A stretch of DNA of 9,904 nt from contig JAITTD010000218.1 of NCBI GenBank assembly GCA_031287245.1, positions 1 through 9,904 of the forward strand. The letters run 5' to 3'. The stretch's first letter is position 1; every line of letters begins with the position of its first letter. Of the stretch, positions 6,281-9,904 are shown in pieces. The notes beneath the pieces are model-generated. The model was not told where the DNA came from. It was given only the letters and a program-made list of their open reading frames with translations, and searched no databases. Made by a program: the position numbers and the translations under genes. The stretch is from Bacteroidales bacterium (lineage in GTDB: Bacteria; Bacteroidota; Bacteroidia; Bacteroidales; UBA4181).

Positions 6281-7507
6281 ATGAAACGACGTGTAGTCAT
6301 TACAGGTACAGGCATTTATTCAAGTATCGGAAAGAACCTGAATGAAGTGAAACAATCGCTTTATGAAGGTCGTTCCGGCATAGGAGTGGAGCCGGAACGC
6401 AAAACTTACGGCTATCGCTCTACCTTAACGGGAATCGTGGAACGTCCCGTATTAAAAGGCTTATTGGACAGGCGTTTGCGCATCAGTTTGTCTGAGCAGG
6501 GCGAATATGCCTATATGGCAACATTGGAAGCATTGAAAAACGCGCAGATAGACAAGGACTATCTCGAAAACAACGAAATGGGTGTCCTCTTCGGGAATGA
6601 TTCGTCGGCAAAGGCTGTGATAGAAGCCCATACCACCGTTTTGGAGAAGAAAGACACCATGCTGCTGGGATCCGAAGCGGTGTTCCGTTCGATGAACTCA
6701 ACGGTGACCATGAATCTGGCAACCATCTTTAAACTGAAAGGCATCAACATGACCATCAGCGCAGCCTGTGCCAGCAGTTCGCACGCTATCGGACTGGGCT
6801 ATATATTCATTCGAGACGGATTGCAGGATTTGGTATTGTGCGGCGGTGCGCAGGAAACCAATCTCTTGTCAATGAGTAGTTTCGATGCCATCAGTACCTT
6901 TTCCGTCCGTATGGACGAACCCACCAAAGCCTCGCGCCCCTTCGACGCTTCACGCGATGGACTGATACCCAGCGGAGGCGCTGCCAGCCTTCTTTTAGAG
7001 GACTATGAACACGCCGTCAAACGCGGAGCCACGATATTGGCAGAAGTGGTTGGCTACGGATTTTCGTCCAACGGCGCCAAACTTTCGCAACCCAGCGATA
7101 CGGGCAGCGAAACAGCCATGGCCCGCGCCATCCACGATGCAGGGATTGATGCCAAAGACATCGACTATATCAACGCACACGCCACTTCCACACTGCAGGG
7201 CGATATGTTTGAAGCCATAGCGCTCAACAAACTGTTCGGTGCATATAAAACGCCCGTCAGTTCTACCAAATCCATGACCGGACACGAATGTTGGATGGCC
7301 GGCGCCAGCGAAATCATCTATTCCATCATCATGTTGCAAAACTCGTTCATCGCACCCAACATCAATTTTGAACAACCGGACGAATATTCTGCCAAACTCA
7401 ATATCATCAAGACAACCACGAAGAAAAATATTGACATTTTTCTGTCCAATTCTTTCGGCTTTGGCGGTACCAACAGCGCTTTAATCATCAAAAAATACAA
7501 CCCGTAA
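6281..7507 (+). CDS. Beta-ketoacyl-ACP synthase (FabB/FabF-type)
   Basis: A 408-residue condensing enzyme with an intact Cys-His-His triad and Lys: Cys163 in SAACASSSHAIG, His300 in NAHATST, Lys330 and His335 in STKSMTGHE, plus the C-terminal GFGGTN loop (393-398). It extends an ACP-bound acyl chain by decarboxylating malonyl-ACP. Because Cys163 is present it is a catalytic subunit, not a chain-length factor. The usual DGF.xGEGAG stretch reads DGLIPSGGAAS (226-236), closer to FabB and aryl-polyene-type synthases than to FabF. It lies 13 bases after the lyase gene and 4 bases before the ACP gene, so a shared pathway is likely. A housekeeping fatty acid role is less likely given the lyase upstream. 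Confidence 0.92.
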   Translation: MKRRVVITGTGIYSSIGKNLNEVKQSLYEGRSGIGVEPERKTYGYRSTLTGIVERPVLKGLLDRRLRISLSEQGEYAYMATLEALKNAQIDKDYLENNEMGVLFGNDSSAKAVIEAHTTVLEKKDTMLLGSEAVFRSMNSTVTMNLATIFKLKGINMTISAACASSSHAIGLGYIFIRDGLQDLVLCGGAQETNLLSMSSFDAISTFSVRMDEPTKASRPFDASRDGLIPSGGAASLLLEDYEHAVKRGATILAEVVGYGFSSNGAKLSQPSDTGSETAMARAIHDAGIDAKDIDYINAHATSTLQGDMFEAIALNKLFGAYKTPVSSTKSMTGHECWMAGASEIIYSIIMLQNSFIAPNINFEQPDEYSAKLNIIKTTTKKNIDIFLSNSFGFGGTNSALIIKKYNP

Positions 7508-7511
7508 CACT

Positions 7512-7760
7512 ATGAAAAGAGAAGATATCATCACCATCATCAATGATTTTTTAATTGACGAATTAGAAATTGACCGCGAAAAGTTGCAGGACGATGCCAA
7601 CTTAAAAAATGATTTGGGCATTGACAGTTTGGATTTTGTGGACATTGTGGTCATTGTGGAACACAAATTCGGCATCAAAATCAGTCCGGAAGAAATCACC
7701 AACGTGCCCACATTAAAAGCGTTTTACGATTACATTGAGCGCAAAACGGGCGTTCAATGA
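7512..7760 (+). CDS. Acyl carrier protein
   Basis: An 82-residue acidic helical protein. The phosphopantetheine attachment site is Ser39 in LGIDSLDFVD, the standard DSL motif. It would carry the growing chain for the ketosynthase just upstream and offer it to the acyltransferase just downstream. It sits 4 bases after the ketosynthase stop, which implies translational coupling. A dedicated ACP in this operon, rather than the housekeeping acpP, is inferred from the neighbours: no fabF of the usual acpP-fabF type follows it. Confidence 0.94.
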   Translation: MKREDIITIINDFLIDELEIDREKLQDDANLKNDLGIDSLDFVDIVVIVEHKFGIKISPEEITNVPTLKAFYDYIERKTGVQ

Positions 7761-7780
7761 TTGCTCTCCCTTTCAAATGA
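7757..7780 (+). other. Possible 7-codon linking mini-ORF between ACP and acyltransferase
   Basis: ATG at 7757 overlaps the ACP stop as ATGA. Its frame reads MIALPFK and ends with TGA at 7778-7780, which overlaps the acyltransferase ATG at 7777, again as ATGA. It could carry terminating ribosomes from one gene to the next, or may be chance. Confidence 0.25.
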
Positions 7781-8679
7781 TAACTGCAAAGAATAGACCG
7801 TGGAAGGGCACCACCGGCGGCAACACATTAGGACAGAAAGGACTGCTGCTGCTGTTTCGCATCATTCATATAAAGGCGCTTTATGCGATTGTAGCGCTGG
7901 TGGTCCCGTTTTATATGCTTTTCAGGCTAAAAGGTTACCTGCCGATATATCGTTATTTCAGAAAGCGCTTTCACAACACGCCTTTACGGGCATTTTGCAA
8001 CAGCTATCGCAATCATTTCAGGTTCGGACAATGCATGTTAGACCGTTTTGCCGTATATACAGGCAAAGACAAACTGTTTACCTTTGAATTTACCGGTCAC
8101 AAACGGATGATGGATTTGATTCATGGTGAAAAAGGCTTCATTATTGCCAGTGCACACATCGGAAATTTTGAGTTGAGCGGCTACATGGAAAAACACGACC
8201 ACAAACGCATCCACACCCTTGTGTATGGTGGAGAAACGAAGGAAGTGATGAAGAACAGAAACAAAAGTTTTCGCAAAAGGAATGTTTCGATGATTCCGGT
8301 AAAACAGGATTTCTCGCACATTTTCGTCATCAACGATGCCCTGTCGAAAGGCGAAGTAATCAGCATCCTGTGCGACCGCAACACGAGCAACGGCAAAACC
8401 GCGCAATGCAGTTTTCTGGAAGGGAAAGCGAATTTCCCGCTCGGCGCTTTCATGCTGGCACTACAGTTTGACGTGCCTGTACTGACGGTTTTTGTGATGA
8501 AAGAAGGCATTTCACACTACCATGTCTATATCAAACCCCTGTTCGCCCCCACCACAGGCAACAAAACCGAACGCGCAACCCACTACGCCCAAGCCTTCGC
8601 CAACGAACTCGAAACCATCGTCAGGAAATATCCTGAACAATGGTTTAACTATTACGAGTTTTGGAAAGACGGGTTATAA
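7777..8679 (+). CDS. LpxL/HtrB-type lysophospholipid acyltransferase
   Basis: A 300-residue inner-membrane acyltransferase from the ATG at 7777. A hydrophobic anchor spans about residues 22-50. The catalytic HX4E motif is His127-Glu132 in SAHIGNFELSGY. Downstream ILCDRNTSNGK (197-207) and FPLGAFMLAL (220-229) match the conserved core of the lipid A acyltransferase family. In flexirubin and aryl-polyene clusters a relative of this type is thought to attach the aryl polyene acid to its alcohol or lipid partner; that role is inferred here from the lyase, ketosynthase and ACP genes upstream. The frame is also open back to a TTG at 7735, which would overlap the ACP gene and add 14 residues. The ATG is preferred because the family's N-terminal part (RPWKGTTGGNTLG) begins just after it. 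Its stop overlaps the stop of the converging sigma factor gene. Confidence 0.9.
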   Translation: MITAKNRPWKGTTGGNTLGQKGLLLLFRIIHIKALYAIVALVVPFYMLFRLKGYLPIYRYFRKRFHNTPLRAFCNSYRNHFRFGQCMLDRFAVYTGKDKLFTFEFTGHKRMMDLIHGEKGFIIASAHIGNFELSGYMEKHDHKRIHTLVYGGETKEVMKNRNKSFRKRNVSMIPVKQDFSHIFVINDALSKGEVISILCDRNTSNGKTAQCSFLEGKANFPLGAFMLALQFDVPVLTVFVMKEGISHYHVYIKPLFAPTTGNKTERATHYAQAFANELETIVRKYPEQWFNYYEFWKDGL

Positions 8680-9306
8680 ATAGTTGTGATTCGATGGTGA
8701 TAAGTTGTGTTCTTTTTTTCCGTTGGGCGTGAAAAGCGCCAGAAAAGCAATCACTTCCTTCGTTGTTTTTCCTAACTCTTTTCTGAGATTGCCCAATGCC
8801 TTGGATAAAGTGTTACGCACCGCTTGATAGTTAATGTTCATCACCACAGATATTTCTTCATTGCTCAACTCAATGATATAACGGAGATAGACACATTCTT
8901 TTTGTCGTGCAGGCAGTTGGTTGAGCGCATTGCGAAGCAGTTTCTTTTGTTCTTTCAGCGATTCGTCCTCTTCGTAGCCTGTATCCCAAGCGGCATCTGC
9001 CGAAAAATAATCATCACTGTGTATGGTCTTTTGCTTTATTTTCAGTTGGCGAAGCATTTTGTTTTTGAGTGATTTGATGAGATAGAAACGGATGTTGGCA
9101 GTGTCTCCTATGGTATTGCGGCTGTTGGATAAATCAACAAAAAGGTCGTGAATACAGTCCATCACAAAATGTACATCGGACGAAAGTTTTGATCCATAGT
9201 TGAACAAAATCTGCACGTATGACTGATAAATCAACGCAAAAGCAGATTCATCTCCCTGTCGGAAATGTTCCCATAATTCGATATCCGTATTCGTCGTCGT
9301 TGTCAT
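8674..9306 (-). CDS. ECF-type RNA polymerase sigma factor
   Basis: A 210-residue sigma-70 family protein. Region 2 lies at about 20-90 (ESAFALIYQSYVQILFNYGS, then DCIHDLFVDLS). Region 4 lies at about 125-178, with LPARQKECVYLRYIIELS leading into the DNA-binding helix-turn-helix EEISVVMNINYQAVRNTLSKAL. Region 3 is missing, as in ECF sigma factors. A hydrophobic tail (EVIAFLALF, 184-192) is common in Bacteroidota members of this group. It would direct transcription of a target locus when released by an anti-sigma factor, probably the FecR-like protein encoded divergently from 9410. The frame is open back to 9498, but the -7 element at 9325-9332 lies inside that extension. ATG at 9306 leaves a normal short leader; ATG at 9315 is possible. 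Confidence 0.92.
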   Translation of the reverse strand: MTTTTNTDIELWEHFRQGDESAFALIYQSYVQILFNYGSKLSSDVHFVMDCIHDLFVDLSNSRNTIGDTANIRFYLIKSLKNKMLRQLKIKQKTIHSDDYFSADAAWDTGYEEDESLKEQKKLLRNALNQLPARQKECVYLRYIIELSNEEISVVMNINYQAVRNTLSKALGNLRKELGKTTKEVIAFLALFTPNGKKEHNLSPSNHNYL

Positions 9307-9324
9307 GTACTTCATTTGGACCGG

Positions 9325-9332
9325 CAAAAATA
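9325..9332 (-). promoter_or_regulatory. -7 promoter element for the sigma factor gene
   Basis: On the minus strand this reads TATTTTTG (TAnnTTTG consensus), 18 bases before the ATG at 9306. No TTG is found at the usual upstream distance. It suggests transcription by the housekeeping sigma factor. Confidence 0.5.
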
Positions 9333-9409
9333 AATAAAAAAACAAATGAACGTATAATTTATTTCTTTTTTTTGATTTAGAGGTTACAAATGAATCGTTT
9401 TTTGCTTTT

Positions 9410-9904
9410 ATGGATATGGAAGATAAATATTTGAAGTTTCGTTGTGAAGATTTTGCATTGGACACATTCTTTATCGAATGGGTTCGTTGTCCGAACACTC
9501 CATTGGACGCTTACTGGCAAGCGTTCAAAAATGCGCATCCATCCCTGTCTGAGGAGATGGATGCAGCAGTATTGATAGTGAAATCCATTCGATTTGAGGA
9601 AAAAGAGTTGTTGCCTGAGAACAAAGAGCAGTTATGGAGTCGTATCCAAAAAGACACCAACCCAACCCCCAAACGATACTTCATTTATTATGCAGCAGCG
9701 TCGATTGTGCTTTTGATGGGTATGTTGTGGCTGTTTCAAAACGAACAGAAAAAAACGGAGAGCGTCAGCGACCCGATCATGAAATATGCAGCTATGCAAT
9801 CCCAAGATACCGTAACGGGGCAGGAAGTGCAGTTGGTACTTGCGGACGAAAGCAATATAGCCATCCATACAGAGCAAGCCAGTATCCGGTATGATCAAGA
9901 GGGG
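9410..9904 (+). CDS. FecR-like anti-sigma factor (3' end missing)
   Basis: An open frame of 165 codons runs from ATG at 9410 to the window edge; an in-frame ATG at 9416 is an alternative start. Residues 1-85 form a cytoplasmic sigma-binding region typical of Bacteroidota FecR proteins (DFALDTFFIEWVRCPNTPLDAYW, 14-36, then AFKNAHPSLSEEMDAAVLIVKSIRF). One membrane helix spans about 90-109 (YFIYYAAASIVLLMGMLWLF). The periplasmic part begins with a FecR-type beta segment (VQLVLADESNIAIHTEQASIRYD, 140-162). Such proteins hold an ECF sigma factor until a TonB-dependent receptor senses its substrate. The partner is probably the sigma gene at 8674-9306. A SusC/SusD-type receptor pair would be expected further right, but this cannot be seen. 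No convincing promoter was found upstream. Confidence 0.85.
   Translation, partial: MDMEDKYLKFRCEDFALDTFFIEWVRCPNTPLDAYWQAFKNAHPSLSEEMDAAVLIVKSIRFEEKELLPENKEQLWSRIQKDTNPTPKRYFIYYAAASIVLLMGMLWLFQNEQKKTESVSDPIMKYAAMQSQDTVTGQEVQLVLADESNIAIHTEQASIRYDQEG

Noticed and set aside
9390..9434. Fourteen-codon frame (MNRFLLLWIWKINI) overlapping the FecR-like start
   Set aside because: It is probably chance in AT-rich DNA; no promoter or conservation evidence is available.
9307..9498. Extension of the sigma factor back to 9498
   Set aside because: It crosses the -7 element at 9325-9332 and overlaps the FecR-like gene on the other strand; its lysine- and serine-rich residues do not match sigma region 1 or 2.

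Overview
The window looks like a chromosomal segment of a member of the Bacteroidota, most likely a Bacteroidales-type organism. Four lines support this. Several genes are preceded by the Bacteroidota -7 promoter element TAnnTTTG, twice with a TTG element 19-20 bases upstream. Start codons lack clear Shine-Dalgarno sequences. There is a lipoprotein with BACON and FISUMP-type domains. There is also an ECF sigma factor beside a FecR-type anti-sigma factor. Species cannot be named from the sequence alone.

Layout: (1) Bases 1-699, minus strand: the N-terminal part of a secreted lipoprotein with two BACON-like repeats, running off the left edge. (2) 859-1431: a DUF151 (bifunctional nuclease) protein with a C-terminal UVR motif, convergent with a tRNA-His gene (1459-1533, minus) that has its own promoter and terminator. 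(3) 1659-2909: a membrane-anchored metallophosphoesterase. (4) 2973-4364: dihydrolipoyl dehydrogenase. (5) 4365-4752: a gene-free stretch packed with short repeats and palindromes, ending in a good promoter. (6) 4753-8679: a tight four-gene operon of tyrosine ammonia-lyase-like enzyme, ketosynthase, acyl carrier protein and LpxL-type acyltransferase. (7) 8674-9306, minus: an ECF sigma factor convergent with and overlapping the operon. (8) 9410-9904: a divergent FecR-like anti-sigma factor, cut by the right edge.

The four-gene operon is the most interesting part. The lyase would make p-coumarate from tyrosine, the ketosynthase and carrier protein would extend an acyl chain, and the acyltransferase would hand an acyl group to a lipid or alcohol acceptor. 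This is the signature gene set of flexirubin/aryl-polyene pigment pathways. However, the reductase, dehydratase, second ketosynthase, coumarate-activating and export genes that usually accompany it are absent here, so it is either a split cluster or a reduced pathway with a different product. The sigma/anti-sigma pair probably belongs to a separate cell-surface signalling or nutrient-uptake locus continuing to the right.
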